This document shows positions 50,520 to 59,990 of a DNA stretch of 64,000 nt, piece after piece. A program made the position numbers and the translations under genes. The stretch comes from JAFGDI01 sp963662515. GTDB taxonomy: Bacteria; Planctomycetota; Phycisphaerae; Sedimentisphaerales; SM23-30. Location: contig OY759675.1 in NCBI GenBank assembly GCA_963662515.1, forward strand, positions 186,001 through 250,000, read 5' to 3'. Position 1 is the first letter of the stretch. Each line of letters begins with the position of its first letter. Below the pieces are notes generated by a model. That model did not search any database and was not told the origin of the DNA. It saw nothing but the letters and a program-made list of their open reading frames with translations.

Positions 50520-50687
50520 GATATTTTTCTGTAACTACTTGTAAATAAACTGCTAGCTGAAAATGTCAACTAGAATCATAAATGCCATATAGACGGTCAA
50601 TGGTAGCTGGAATAGCCATAATTATCAAGACAAATCCCGGGTCGGTCATATAGTTCAATGTGTGTTATAGCAGATGACATTTGGCTA

Positions 50688-51380
50688 TTAATAGGAGAAT
50701 TGCTCTTTGAGGCTGAGGAAGGCCGGGAGGTAGTTGGTGATGAGCAGAGCGTTTTTGTTCTTCATCAGGGAAAGCAGGTCAAGCCCTTGAATTTCAAGTC
50801 CGGGTTCCGAGCAGGTAATGTGAGCGATGAGGTCGCCCTGTGGGTCAGTGGCTTTAAGGTCTGCGTGCTGCATATTTCCTTCAGGGTTAAATTGAACCAG
50901 ACCATTAAGAATGACAGTGAGCTCTTTAGGGTCACGTTGGCCCTGCGTTATAAAATGTATTTTTAGATTAGTCAGCAGTACCTGATGTGGAATTGTGAAT
51001 TGCAGATTTTTAAGATTGGTACTACCATCAGGGAACATGTAGATATAGATATCGCCATTACAGCATTGAATATCTTTGAGAGTCAGTGAGCTATTGTTTA
51101 TCTGGACAGGTGTCAGGAACAGGTAATTACAGTCGAGCAGCGGGGTCCCGATAAGTTCGCCTGAGTTGTATATTTTAATGTCGGAAATAGAATAGCCGCC
51201 ATCGGGGTGAGCTTCTATCAGTCCGATCTCACTGTTTAGTTGGTATTTAAGGTAGATGGCAGCTTCAGCCAGTCTGGTCAGGGTCCAGCCATTAAGCCAG
51301 GTTTTCCAGTTCAAGCCAGCCAGCAGGCAAAAGGCAATGGTGACAATGAATAGAGTTTTTCTATAAGGCTTTACAGTCAT
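50688..51380 (-). CDS. Membrane-anchored protein, AsmA-like beta region (unknown)
   Basis: 230 residues from the ATG at 51380 (AGAGGAAAA upstream). One N-terminal membrane helix (~9-25) is followed by beta-rich sequence with repeats such as IGLIEAHPDGGYSISDIKIY and SSLTLKDIQC, DGSTNLKNLQF. This resembles the start of AsmA-like or other intermembrane beta-groove proteins, but it is short and no family can be named. It follows ispA by 71 nt and may be in the same transcript. Confidence 0.65.
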   Translation of the reverse strand: MTVKPYRKTLFIVTIAFCLLAGLNWKTWLNGWTLTRLAEAAIYLKYQLNSEIGLIEAHPDGGYSISDIKIYNSGELIGTPLLDCNYLFLTPVQINNSSLTLKDIQCCNGDIYIYMFPDGSTNLKNLQFTIPHQVLLTNLKIHFITQGQRDPKELTVILNGLVQFNPEGNMQHADLKATDPQGDLIAHITCSEPGLEIQGLDLLSLMKNKNALLITNYLPAFLSLKEQFSY

Positions 51381-51451
51381 TTTTCCTCTCAGAGAAAGCA
51401 AAGCCGCAGCCTGATCTTACTAATGGGCAGCGGAAGGGGGCAAAATGATAA

Positions 51452-52351
51452 CTAATTATCTCTGTCAATAAGCATAATGGCCAGTTGTCTGAGCTGCTGG
51501 CTATTAATTCCCGGGTGGTCAAGGTAATTTAGTGCCTGTTCATAGAGTTGCCTGGCCTTGGCCTTTGACTGTTCGATACCGATAAGAGCCGGATAGGTCA
51601 TTTTCCCGGCTTGAGCATCTTTGCCAACCTGCTTACCCATTTTTTCGGCGGTAGAGGTGACATCAAGCAGGTCATCAACTACCTGAAAGGCAAGCCCCAG
51701 GGTAAGCCCAAAATTAGCCAGAGTGTCAACTACTTCCTGAGAGGCATTCGCACAAAGAGCTCCCATTTTCATGGCAGCTTCAAAGAGTCTGGCGGTTTTA
51801 TTAGTATGGATATATTCGAGTTTTTTCAGGTCGTCTGGTTCCTGCTCACCGAGAATATCGGCTGACTGGCCGCCAACCATACCGGCAGCACCTGCACCAT
51901 AGGCAAGAGCAGCAACCAGTTTACTGGCCAGTATGCCATCATTTATATATCTGGTAAGAACGGTAAAGGCAAATGTAAGCAGTCCATCACCAGCGAGAAT
52001 AGCCTGAGCTTCGCCGTACACTTTATGATTGGTGGGCTTACCTCTGCGAAAATCATCATTATCCATTGCCGGCAGGTCGTCATGGATAAGCGAGTAGGTG
52101 TGTATCATTTCAATGGCCGAAGCAGCGGGCAATGCCTGGTCGATCTTGCCGTTACAGGCCTGACAGGCCAGCATTACCATAACCGGTCTTAATCGCTTGC
52201 CCCCGGCGTGAATACTATATAGCATCGCATTTTTTAGCGTTTCTGGTATGCCGTCCTGTTCATTTATATGACGGTCCATGGCCTGGTCGGCCATAGATGC
52301 GAACTGCTGAAATAAAGCACTGAACTCTGTATTTATATTAGTATTAGTCAT
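51452..52351 (-). CDS. ispA: Polyprenyl (farnesyl/geranylgeranyl) diphosphate synthase
   Basis: 299 residues from the ATG at 52351; eighteen more upstream codons are rejected as lacking a start signal. It condenses allylic diphosphates with IPP. The first aspartate-rich motif is DDLPAMDNDD (~90-99), followed by RRGKPTNHKVYGEAQAILAG. The second is DDLLDVT (~229-235), with KMTYPALIGIE (~253-263). GGKRLRPVM (~57-65) is the IPP-binding block. Product chain length (C15 or C20) cannot be set by eye. Flanked by a methyltransferase gene and an envelope protein gene. Confidence 0.92.
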   Translation of the reverse strand: MTNTNINTEFSALFQQFASMADQAMDRHINEQDGIPETLKNAMLYSIHAGGKRLRPVMVMLACQACNGKIDQALPAASAIEMIHTYSLIHDDLPAMDNDDFRRGKPTNHKVYGEAQAILAGDGLLTFAFTVLTRYINDGILASKLVAALAYGAGAAGMVGGQSADILGEQEPDDLKKLEYIHTNKTARLFEAAMKMGALCANASQEVVDTLANFGLTLGLAFQVVDDLLDVTSTAEKMGKQVGKDAQAGKMTYPALIGIEQSKAKARQLYEQALNYLDHPGINSQQLRQLAIMLIDRDN

Positions 52352-52432
52352 AATTAAAGGCAATTTTACCGTTGGCAGTGATATTTTTAAACAAATAAAT
52401 AACAAATGGGCAGTTTGTAGCGGGTTGTTGGC

Positions 52433-53377
52433 TTATTTCTGTGAATTTCGTTCCCAGAATACCCCGTCGCTATAACCTTGTATATTTTTATTTTGCTGAG
52501 CAGATTGCAGCCTTTTTTCGGCCAGCAGGCAATAGGTTTCATCCTGCTCAATGCCAATATAATGTCTTGACAGTTTCGCAGCGGTAACAGAGGTAGTACC
52601 AGAGCCGAGAAATGGATCAAACACCAGGTCGCCGGGGTTAGAACTGGCGAGAATGAGTTTGGCAATCAGCTTTTCGGGCTTTTGCGTGGGGTGTTCGGTA
52701 TTCTCCGGCATAGACCAGAACGGCACCGACAGGTCGGTGAACATATTAGAAGGGCAGGTATCGCGATAATTGCCATTTTCAGATTCGAGCCAGTCTTTGG
52801 GCTTACCATCTACTTTGTAGGGTGCAATGACCTTTCTTCTCACCTTAACAGCATCAAGATTAAAGGTATATTGGTCAGAGCTGGTGGCAAACCATATGTC
52901 CTCATGAGCGTTTTTCCAGTTGGCCTTGCAGCCTCTTCCCTTTTCTCTTTCCCAGGTAATTCTATTTTGGATCATAAAGTATTTACTGAGTACATCTTGT
53001 ATAGCACCCGAAGATCGCCAGTCGCCGCAGATATATACCGAGCCTGTAGTTTTGACGATCCGGGGCAGTCTGGCGATCCAGGAATCGAGCCAGTTGGCAT
53101 AACTTTTTTCATCTGAGCTTTTGAAAGTAGTGCTTTTAAATGTTTTTGTAAGATTATAAGGGGGGTCGGCGATTACAAGGTCCACGGACTTGTCTGGTAT
53201 TAGGTCAAGCAGTTCAAAGGTATCGCCATTAATTGTGCGATCGATGATATCGTTAATCTGAAAAACGGTTTGAGGTTTTCCTTTAACCAGCTTAGGTGAA
53301 AGTTGAGTTATGTCATTTTCGGAGAGAAAAACGGTGCGATTACGCGCGGCTTTAGTTGTAATGTCTTTAATTGGCAT
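52433..53377 (-). CDS. DNA methyltransferase (N4-cytosine/N6-adenine, beta class), orphan
   Basis: 314 residues. Motif IV DPPYNLTK (~72-79) comes before motif I FDPFLGSGTTSVTAAKL (~265-281), the beta-class order. Further conserved parts are GSVYICGDW (~111-119) and EHPTQKPEKLIAKLI (~240-254). It methylates a specific DNA sequence that cannot be read from the protein alone. No restriction endonuclease gene lies beside it, so it may be regulatory or epigenetic. The upstream region includes a hairpin shared with the convergent-side unit. Confidence 0.92.
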   Translation of the reverse strand: MPIKDITTKAARNRTVFLSENDITQLSPKLVKGKPQTVFQINDIIDRTINGDTFELLDLIPDKSVDLVIADPPYNLTKTFKSTTFKSSDEKSYANWLDSWIARLPRIVKTTGSVYICGDWRSSGAIQDVLSKYFMIQNRITWEREKGRGCKANWKNAHEDIWFATSSDQYTFNLDAVKVRRKVIAPYKVDGKPKDWLESENGNYRDTCPSNMFTDLSVPFWSMPENTEHPTQKPEKLIAKLILASSNPGDLVFDPFLGSGTTSVTAAKLSRHYIGIEQDETYCLLAEKRLQSAQQNKNIQGYSDGVFWERNSQK

Positions 53378-53532
53378 AGCTTATAATGGTAATGATAACG
53401 GATCAGTAAAGCGGAACAATAAAACCAGTTTATTTCACTAAGTTGATATTATAGCTTGAATTGCATAATATGTCTATAGCAGGTTGGAATGGGCAGGCGG
53501 GTCAATAAATGAGATAAGGGTATTTAAATGAA

Positions 53533-53593
53533 ATAAGCCCTGACTTCTTTGAGATTAGGAGTATCAAGTGATAATTTAGAAGTCAGGGCTTAT
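53533..53593 (-). terminator. Long-stem hairpin after the GH105 gene
   Basis: ATAAGCCCTGACTTCT (53533-53548) pairs perfectly with AGAAGTCAGGGCTTAT (53578-53593), 16 bp with a 29-base loop. On the minus strand it is followed by AT-rich sequence, not a pure T run. It probably ends the GH105 transcript. Confidence 0.6.
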
Positions 53594-53625
53594 ATGTGTT
53601 TATAAATAGAGGCTAAGCGTCTCTA

Positions 53626-54687
53626 TCAGTCAGCAAGTTCGGTTGCCAGCCAGAGGAAAGGGGCCTGGCCATGGAAATCGCCGGTAATTCTTCTTCTGTT
53701 CATATAAAATTCGACATCGTCTTTCTGGCCTGTGCCTTCACAGACATCTCGAATACTGCCATCACGATTGATATTGGCACAGAGGGCGGGCCATGCTTTT
53801 TTTACTGCCGGGGCATATTGAGCTTCAGGCAGAATGTCACTTTCTACGCCAATAGCCATGGCATAGGCAAACATAGCGGTACAGGAAGTTTCAGTCCATG
53901 AGTACTGATTATTGATCAATTGTCTCCATAAACCATTGTCAGACTGATATTTCAACAGACCAGCCATCATTTTTTTATAGCTTTCAAGAATAGGTGTATA
54001 ATGCTGATTGTCTTTGGGTAGGTCTCTGAGCACTTCAGCCATAGAGACGGCAACCCAGCCATTACCCCTGCCCCAGAAATGTGGGAATTTCGGGCCATGG
54101 AAAAACAGGCCGTTGGGCTGCTGCAGTTTGTCGATATAAGCATGTAAAAGTCTGGCGGCTTTGTCTGCATACTCAATATCGCCAGTAGCGCGATAGGCCT
54201 GCATCTGCAAGCTGCCTACCATATACATATCATCGATCCACCAGCGAGTCTGCCAGGTGAGACCTCCTTCGATCTCTTGTTTCCACTGATTATCAGCAAA
54301 AGAAAGACCGGACTTTTTGTAGCCCTCATTTTTGTTAGCCAGGAAGATCTGTAAAGGAACTATGCCGCGGACATTATAGTCCACATGCTCAATGCGATCG
54401 ATAAGCTGGTCATCTTCATTGAGGAAGCCAGAATATCTTTCGATGACTTTATCGAGATCGGCGGTATTGCCGGTAACCTCGGTAAAACGCAAAGCGCCCA
54501 GTCCGGCACAAGCCTCGGCATAATGCAGGCCTTTGTCACCTTTATAAAGCATATAACCACGGTTTAATAAATTATTTACCACCATATTGCCATATTTGAC
54601 AATAGTTTGTGGATCATCGATCTTGATCTGACCGGCATTACACAGGCATGAGCCTAACAATAGCATTAGCAATACTTTGAGCTTCAT
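53626..54687 (-). CDS. Secreted GH88/GH105 unsaturated glycuronyl hydrolase
   Basis: 353 residues from the ATG at 54687 (GGAG nine nt upstream), giving a signal peptide (~1-19). The alpha/alpha-barrel carries family segments TRWWIDDMYMVGSLQMQAY (~142-160), FWGRGNGWVAVSMAEVLRDL (~203-222), SWTETSCTAMFAYAMAIG (~262-279) and GDFHGQAPFLWLATEL (~335-350). These enzymes release the unsaturated uronic acid left by polysaccharide lyases, typically on rhamnogalacturonan. The lyase at 3613 is far away, so no operon links them. Specificity is inferred from family only. Confidence 0.88.
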   Translation of the reverse strand: MKLKVLLMLLLGSCLCNAGQIKIDDPQTIVKYGNMVVNNLLNRGYMLYKGDKGLHYAEACAGLGALRFTEVTGNTADLDKVIERYSGFLNEDDQLIDRIEHVDYNVRGIVPLQIFLANKNEGYKKSGLSFADNQWKQEIEGGLTWQTRWWIDDMYMVGSLQMQAYRATGDIEYADKAARLLHAYIDKLQQPNGLFFHGPKFPHFWGRGNGWVAVSMAEVLRDLPKDNQHYTPILESYKKMMAGLLKYQSDNGLWRQLINNQYSWTETSCTAMFAYAMAIGVESDILPEAQYAPAVKKAWPALCANINRDGSIRDVCEGTGQKDDVEFYMNRRRITGDFHGQAPFLWLATELAD

Positions 54688-55087
54688 TACTACTTTCTCC
54701 GTTAAAAATAGGTTTATATATGAACTTATGTCGATCACTTAACGACTTATTTTACTGGCAGTTAAACCATTTTAAAATAGAAAAACACCATAATGGCCAT
54801 TCTTTTCTTTTCACATTTGAACCACCAAAAATAACAGACATTATGATACTACGGAAAGTAGTATGTAAGTAAATGATAGGATAGTCAAAGTAAAAGTAAT
54901 AAAGATGATACACAAACCAGATAAATAGTTTTTAATCGAATAAGGGCGGATATATAATAAAAGCGGCTGCCAGATGCCTGTAGCTAAGGATAACCATTGG
55001 GCAGTAATAAAGATAAGGAATAGAGTTGCGTAAAGTAATAGAAATAGAGTCTGAGACAGTCGCAACCCGGAAAAAGTAGAGATACGC
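54688..55087. other. Intergenic region between GH105 and nadB (divergent)
   Basis: AT-rich. It should hold the promoters of both genes. A hydrophobic minus-strand frame in it is listed separately at low confidence. Confidence 0.4.
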
Positions 55088-55089
55088 AT
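54841..55089 (-). CDS. Doubtful small membrane protein (82 codons)
   Basis: An open frame starting MRISTFSGLRLSQTLFLL encodes two or three hydrophobic helices. Its start overlaps the nadB start codon on the other strand (54841-55089 versus 55088). No good ribosome binding site is present, and A/T-rich antisense DNA often yields such hydrophobic frames. It is recorded because the region is otherwise unexplained. Confidence 0.22.
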   Translation of the reverse strand: MRISTFSGLRLSQTLFLLLYATLFLIFITAQWLSLATGIWQPLLLYIRPYSIKNYLSGLCIIFITFTLTILSFTYILLSVVS

Positions 55090-56716
55090 GAACTCTAAGA
55101 GCAAAAAGCCAGTTAAGACGCTTCGTCGTTATCTGGCACATATAGATACAAGTCGCATGGGCCATATATTTTCAGATTGTATAGTAATAGGTTCGGGAGT
55201 TGCCGGCTTGCGTGCGGCCCTGGCTGCCTCAGAGCAGGGAAATGTGATGTTGATCACTAAAGGAGATATCCCGGCGAGTAATTCATATTATGCTCAGGGC
55301 GGCATAGCAGCGGTAATGCGTGCTGATGATAGTTTTGAATCTCATATAGATGATACTTTGCGTGCCGGGTGTGGATTGTGTGATGAGGATGTGGTTGAGC
55401 GTGTCATTCGTGAGGCGCCAGGCCAGATGCAGGAATTATGCGACTGGCATACCCCATTTGACAGGACTGATGGTGAACTGGAAGCTGGTCGTGAGGGCGG
55501 TCATTCAAATTATCGTATAGCACATGCTCATGGTGACGCTACCGGCCGGGCGATAGTAGAATCGCTATGGGAACAGGTAAAGATCAATAAGCGGATCAAG
55601 ATATTGGATAATTGTTTTTGTATTGATCTGTTGACAGCAGAAGGCAGGTGTGTGGGAGTAGTAACCTGGCATAATAAGTATCGTATGCAATGCTGCTGGT
55701 CCGGTTGTGTGGTGTTGGCCAGTGGAGGAGCTGGTCGTATCTGGCGAGAGACGACTAATCCAGAGATAGCAACTGGTGATGGCCTGGCAATGGCCTGGCG
55801 AGCCGGGGCGATATTATCTGACCTGGAATTTATGCAGTTTCACCCGACGACCTTATATATAGCCGGTGCCGATCGTTCACTGATAACAGAGGCCCTGCGT
55901 GGCGCTGGTGCATATCTGGTGAATAGTGATGGTAATCGTTTCATGGATGAGTATCATGAGATGGGCGAGCTTGCTCCGCGAGATATTGTTAGCAGAGCGA
56001 TCTTTGACCAGATGGCCCGGAGTAAATCAACCAGTGTGTATCTTGATGTGAGACATCTGGGCAGTAAAATGCTGGCTAGTAAGTTTCCAACGATAAGTGC
56101 GTTATGTGATTCTTTTGATATAGATGTTGATCATGACCTGATCCCGGTTCGTCCCAGTGCCCATTATATGATAGGTGGAGTTAAGACTGATGCCCAGGGT
56201 CGAACTAATCTGCCGGGTTTGTATTGTTGCGGTGAGGCGGCCTGCACTGGTCTGCATGGCGCAAACCGGCTGGCGAGCAATTCACTGCTGGAGGCATTGG
56301 TATTTGGTCGTATTTGCGGTGAGAATGTATGTAAAGATCTGGCCAGCGGTATTCGTCCGGCAATGTTTACAATGGATTATGAGATCGAGCTTTCGCAGCG
56401 GACTCGTCTTGATGTTCCTGATGTAACCAATTCCCTGAAGGCCCTGATGTGGCGTAATGTCGGTCTGATGCGGGAGGAGGGTTTGCTCAGTGAGGCGATA
56501 GAAATAATAGATTTCTGGCAGCGATATGTAATGGATAAGTTATTTGACAGTCCGGAGCAATGGCAATGTCAGAATATGCTGACGGTAAGTGAGCTGATAA
56601 CAAAAAGTGCTCTGCAGCGAACAGAGTCGCGTGGAGTGCACTATCGAAATGATTACCCTGAGACAGATGCCGGTCAATGCAGACATTCACAGACAGAGCC
56701 GGTATTGCTGAGCTGA
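55088..56716 (+). CDS. nadB: L-aspartate oxidase NadB
   Basis: 542 residues. The first enzyme of de novo NAD synthesis: it oxidises aspartate to iminoaspartate with FAD. It shows the dinucleotide motif VIGSGVAGLRAALAAS (~32-47), SNSYYAQGGIAAVM (~64-77), GREGGHSNYRIAHAHGDATG (~138-157), the active-site HPTTLY (~252-257), RPSAHYMIGGVKTDAQGRTN (~353-372), and GLHGANRLASNSLLEALVFG (~388-407). The ATG at 55088 has only a weak ribosome binding site. nadA and nadC are not adjacent. A bidirectional terminator follows. Confidence 0.95.
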   Translation: MNSKSKKPVKTLRRYLAHIDTSRMGHIFSDCIVIGSGVAGLRAALAASEQGNVMLITKGDIPASNSYYAQGGIAAVMRADDSFESHIDDTLRAGCGLCDEDVVERVIREAPGQMQELCDWHTPFDRTDGELEAGREGGHSNYRIAHAHGDATGRAIVESLWEQVKINKRIKILDNCFCIDLLTAEGRCVGVVTWHNKYRMQCCWSGCVVLASGGAGRIWRETTNPEIATGDGLAMAWRAGAILSDLEFMQFHPTTLYIAGADRSLITEALRGAGAYLVNSDGNRFMDEYHEMGELAPRDIVSRAIFDQMARSKSTSVYLDVRHLGSKMLASKFPTISALCDSFDIDVDHDLIPVRPSAHYMIGGVKTDAQGRTNLPGLYCCGEAACTGLHGANRLASNSLLEALVFGRICGENVCKDLASGIRPAMFTMDYEIELSQRTRLDVPDVTNSLKALMWRNVGLMREEGLLSEAIEIIDFWQRYVMDKLFDSPEQWQCQNMLTVSELITKSALQRTESRGVHYRNDYPETDAGQCRHSQTEPVLLS

Positions 56717-56719
56717 AAA

Positions 56720-56756
56720 AATAATTGCCAGTTCGGTGAAAGAACTGGCAATTATT
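56720..56756. terminator. Bidirectional terminator between nadB and the nucleotidyltransferase gene
   Basis: AATAATTGCCAGTTC (56720-56734) pairs perfectly with GAACTGGCAATTATT (56742-56756) around a 7-base loop. A/T runs flank both sides, so it can stop transcription from either direction. Confidence 0.85.
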
Positions 56757-56800
56757 TAATTTATGCAAATAAGAAAGAGTTGGTCGATTTTTTTTGCAGG

Positions 56801-57622
56801 TCAAATATTAACAGGTGACCCTTTAAGTCTGTCAATTACCTGCTGGATATCTTCGCGGCAGGACAGATCGAGTACGCCGTCACGGACGGGTACGACTTTA
56901 TAAGTTTCGTTGAGTTTTTCACAAGAATAAGAGACTGCATCTGGTAATTCAAATTCTCCTCTGGGTGATTTTGAGATATTGGCACAGGCCTCGAAGATAG
57001 ATGGGCCGAATCGCCAGCAGTTCATACTGAGATAGTGAGGCAGTGGTACAGAGGCGAGTTGCTCGCTGGTAGGTTTTTCGATAATTCCGGTCATGTTATT
57101 CTCACTGTCAATATTAATAACAGCAAAGGCATTGACGCGGCTTGCGGGTATGTTGCTATGGGCAATAAGAGCTTCTCTTTCGAAGCCGGCCAAACCACAG
57201 CAGTTGAGTTTCCTTAGTCCGGCGAGGGCATTAAGCGGGTAATAGTTGTCAGAGTTAATAACGATGAAGTGATCGTTTTGGGCAAAATCCTGAGCGGCTG
57301 CTACGGCATTAGCAGTGCCCAAAGGTTCTTGCTGAATAGCAAACGAGACCTTAACCCGGCTGGTTTTAACCTCTTTGGTGTAGTAATTTCTGACAGCATC
57401 ATGTTCCGGGCCAATAACCAGACAAACCTGCTGGTAGCCAGCTTCGGCAAGATTGTGTAGGACATAATCGAGGAAGGGGCGGTCGATAGGGATAAGAGCT
57501 TTCACGCCGGTTTCAGCTATTTTAGCCTGTTCGGCGGTAAGAGCGGCATTTTCATTACTTTTTCTCATACGGGTACCCAGTCCGCGGGCGAGTATAACGG
57601 CTTTGGTCATTTCCTGACTCAT
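56801..57622 (-). CDS. Sugar-nucleotide / nucleotidyl transferase family protein
   Basis: 273 residues. It has the NTP-transferase start AVILARGLGTRMRKS (~8-22), with the usual GGxGTRM pattern here as RGLGTRM, then K-containing KALIPIDRPFLDYVLHNLAE (~40-59) and NSDNYYPLNALAGL (~122-135) as the metal-binding Asp region. These enzymes activate sugar phosphates with NTPs for glycan synthesis. The sugar is unknown. AGGAG lies ~11 nt before the ATG. It lies 63 nt behind the prolyl oligopeptidase gene on the same strand. Confidence 0.87.
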   Translation of the reverse strand: MSQEMTKAVILARGLGTRMRKSNENAALTAEQAKIAETGVKALIPIDRPFLDYVLHNLAEAGYQQVCLVIGPEHDAVRNYYTKEVKTSRVKVSFAIQQEPLGTANAVAAAQDFAQNDHFIVINSDNYYPLNALAGLRKLNCCGLAGFEREALIAHSNIPASRVNAFAVINIDSENNMTGIIEKPTSEQLASVPLPHYLSMNCWRFGPSIFEACANISKSPRGEFELPDAVSYSCEKLNETYKVVPVRDGVLDLSCREDIQQVIDRLKGSPVNI

Positions 57623-57685
57623 GATCTTTAAATCTCCTGTTGAAAATGATATGGCTCCTTGCTTGCAGTGAAGGCAGGGAGCGGT

Positions 57686-59803
57686 TTATTTGAGGTTATT
57701 CCAGAAAAAGGCGTAGATATCGGCCTGCTCCTGAAGTATTATTCTGGTAGGTTTGCCCGAGCCATGACCGGCTTTATGCTGTACACGAATGAGCATGGGT
57801 TTTGTTCCCTGATAGAGTTCCTGTAATCGGGCGGCAAACTTGAAGGAATGTCCCGGTACGACGCGATCATCAGTGTCGGCGGTCATGACCATAGTGGCAG
57901 GGTAATCAATATTTGGTCTGATATTGTGGTAAGGCGAATAGCTCAGCAGGTAACGGAACATTTCCGGGCTTTCACTGGCACTGCCGTATTCACTGACCCA
58001 GAATCTGCCAGCTGTGAAGTTGTCATAGCGGAGCATATCGAGTACGCCGACCTCGGGAATCGCAGCGGCAAAAAGCTCTGGCCTTTGTGTCATGCAGGCA
58101 GCGACAAGCAGTCCGCCATTAGAGCCACCCATAATTCCCAGATGTTGAGGGCTGGTGTAATTGTTCGCTATGAGATATTCAGCAGCGGCAAAGAAATCGT
58201 CAAAGACATTTTGCTTATTGAGTTTCTGGCCGGCATTATGCCAGCTTTCACCGAATTCGCCGCCGCCACGCAGATTGACTGTAACCCAGATGCCGCCCTG
58301 TTCCAGCCAGACCTGCCTGCTGGTACTGAACCCACCTCGGAGAGAAATGGAAAAGCCGCCATAGCCGTACATGATGGTCGGATTTGTGCCGTCCAGTTCG
58401 ATATCTTTTTTGTGAGAAATGAACATCGGGACACGAGTGCCATCTTTGGAGGTAAAGAATATTTGTCGGGTAATATATTCTTCAGGGTCAAAAGCCACTT
58501 TGACGCGGTCGATAAGCTGTGAGGAATTTGTTTTTATGTCATAGCTATATATCGAAGGTGGCATGGTGCAGGACTGGAAGGAGTAAAATGTCTGTTCTTC
58601 CTGGCGTTTACCGGCAAAGCCACTGGCAGTGCCCAGACCAGGCAGTTCTACCTCATGCAGAAAAGAGCCATCAAGGGCAAATGCCTTTACAGCGGAGGTG
58701 ACATTTGAGAGATAGCGACAGATGAGCCTGTCACCAAAGAGATTAACGCTTTCGATCACAGCATCACATTCCGGCACAATTTCATGCCAATGCGAGCTGT
58801 CGCGGTTATTAACATCAACAGCGATGATCCGGCGTCTGGGAGCATCGTGGTCGGTTAGCATATAGAGTATATTATCATCATTTTCGATAAGGCTAAAGTC
58901 ACTGACGAATTCTGGTACCAGGTCTGAGAACTGAGCGTCAGACTTGTTGAGTTCTTTTATCAACACTTTGCTTTTATCGCAGTTTTTAGCCGAGACATAG
59001 AGCAGGAGATATTTGCCATCATCAGTAACCTGAGCATGGTAGCCCCAGTCGCTATGCTGTGGGTCGTAGTATATGACAGAGTCATTTGCCTGTTCGTCGC
59101 CGAGTTTATGATACATTAGTTTCATATCAAGATTAGGCGAGGTGAACTTTGCATTTTCTTCTGGGTCTGGATATTTACCATAATAAAAGCCGCTGCCCGA
59201 AGCGTCCCATTGGGGTGAGGTGAACTTGAGATTATTTAGAGTGTCGGGCAGGTCGGTGCCAGTGTCAACCTGTCGAATGCGCCATTGACGCCAGTCAGAG
59301 CCGCTGGTTTGAATGCCGTAGGCCACGAAGCGGCCATCTTCACTGAATGACATATCGGCCAGAGTGACAGAGCCATCAGTTGACCATTGAGTTGGGTTGA
59401 AGAGTATTTCACGCTCTCCTCCCAGTTCTTTCATTTTATATACGGTTGAGTGATCGTCCATGCTGTGTCTGATCGACTGGATATAGTATTGACCATGTCT
59501 GGCAGGCAGACCGATCTTGTCGTAGTCCCATGAGGCCGCCAGCCGGTCATGGAAGGAGCTTCTTTCAGGGATATTATCCAGGTATTTTCTGGTTATTTTA
59601 TTTTGGGCATCAACCCATGAGCTGACCTCTTGTGAGTCGCGGATATCATTTTCGAGCCAGCGATAAGGATCAGCTACCGGCTGACCATGATAGAAATCTA
59701 CCTGATCGACCTTGGCAGCAGCCGGATATTTGTAGCTGGTGTGGCACCCGGTAAGAGTGCCGGCTAATACGATACCTGTTAATATTTTAGCAAGAGTATT
59801 CAT
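57686..59803 (-). CDS. Prolyl oligopeptidase family serine peptidase (S9A), lipoprotein
   Basis: 705 residues from the ATG at 59803 (AAAGG upstream; a start 12 codons earlier is rejected). Lipobox LTGC (Cys ~20) implies membrane attachment. The beta-propeller (~80-430) opens DPYRWLENDIRDSQEVSSWV (~44-63), the usual S9A entrance. The hydrolase domain has the nucleophile Ser in GIMGGSNGGLLVAACM (~552-567), the Asp in TADTDDRVVPGHSFKF (~638-653) and His in QHKAGHGSGKPT (~672-683). It cuts after proline in peptides, probably in the periplasm. Confidence 0.94.
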   Translation of the reverse strand: MNTLAKILTGIVLAGTLTGCHTSYKYPAAAKVDQVDFYHGQPVADPYRWLENDIRDSQEVSSWVDAQNKITRKYLDNIPERSSFHDRLAASWDYDKIGLPARHGQYYIQSIRHSMDDHSTVYKMKELGGEREILFNPTQWSTDGSVTLADMSFSEDGRFVAYGIQTSGSDWRQWRIRQVDTGTDLPDTLNNLKFTSPQWDASGSGFYYGKYPDPEENAKFTSPNLDMKLMYHKLGDEQANDSVIYYDPQHSDWGYHAQVTDDGKYLLLYVSAKNCDKSKVLIKELNKSDAQFSDLVPEFVSDFSLIENDDNILYMLTDHDAPRRRIIAVDVNNRDSSHWHEIVPECDAVIESVNLFGDRLICRYLSNVTSAVKAFALDGSFLHEVELPGLGTASGFAGKRQEEQTFYSFQSCTMPPSIYSYDIKTNSSQLIDRVKVAFDPEEYITRQIFFTSKDGTRVPMFISHKKDIELDGTNPTIMYGYGGFSISLRGGFSTSRQVWLEQGGIWVTVNLRGGGEFGESWHNAGQKLNKQNVFDDFFAAAEYLIANNYTSPQHLGIMGGSNGGLLVAACMTQRPELFAAAIPEVGVLDMLRYDNFTAGRFWVSEYGSASESPEMFRYLLSYSPYHNIRPNIDYPATMVMTADTDDRVVPGHSFKFAARLQELYQGTKPMLIRVQHKAGHGSGKPTRIILQEQADIYAFFWNNLK

Positions 59804-59990
59804 ATATTCCTTTCCATGTCTCAGGGGAGATCTTAACACGGTTAAAACGGAGTTAGAACCAGTTATCTTAAAGGAAATATTATACTCAGATATGGAGGTA
59901 CAATAAATTCAAAAATAAAAAATATGGTACCTGGTAAGCCAATTGAATTGTATCGTAAAATATCCTTGAGTACAGGTAATGAAAGTCAGG

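Noticed and set aside
52433..53377. Complete restriction-modification system
   Set aside because: Only the methyltransferase is present; no nuclease or specificity gene is adjacent.
54841..55165. A real small membrane protein gene antisense to the nadB start
   Set aside because: Listed at low confidence only. Weak start signals and AT-rich antisense hydrophobicity make it doubtful.
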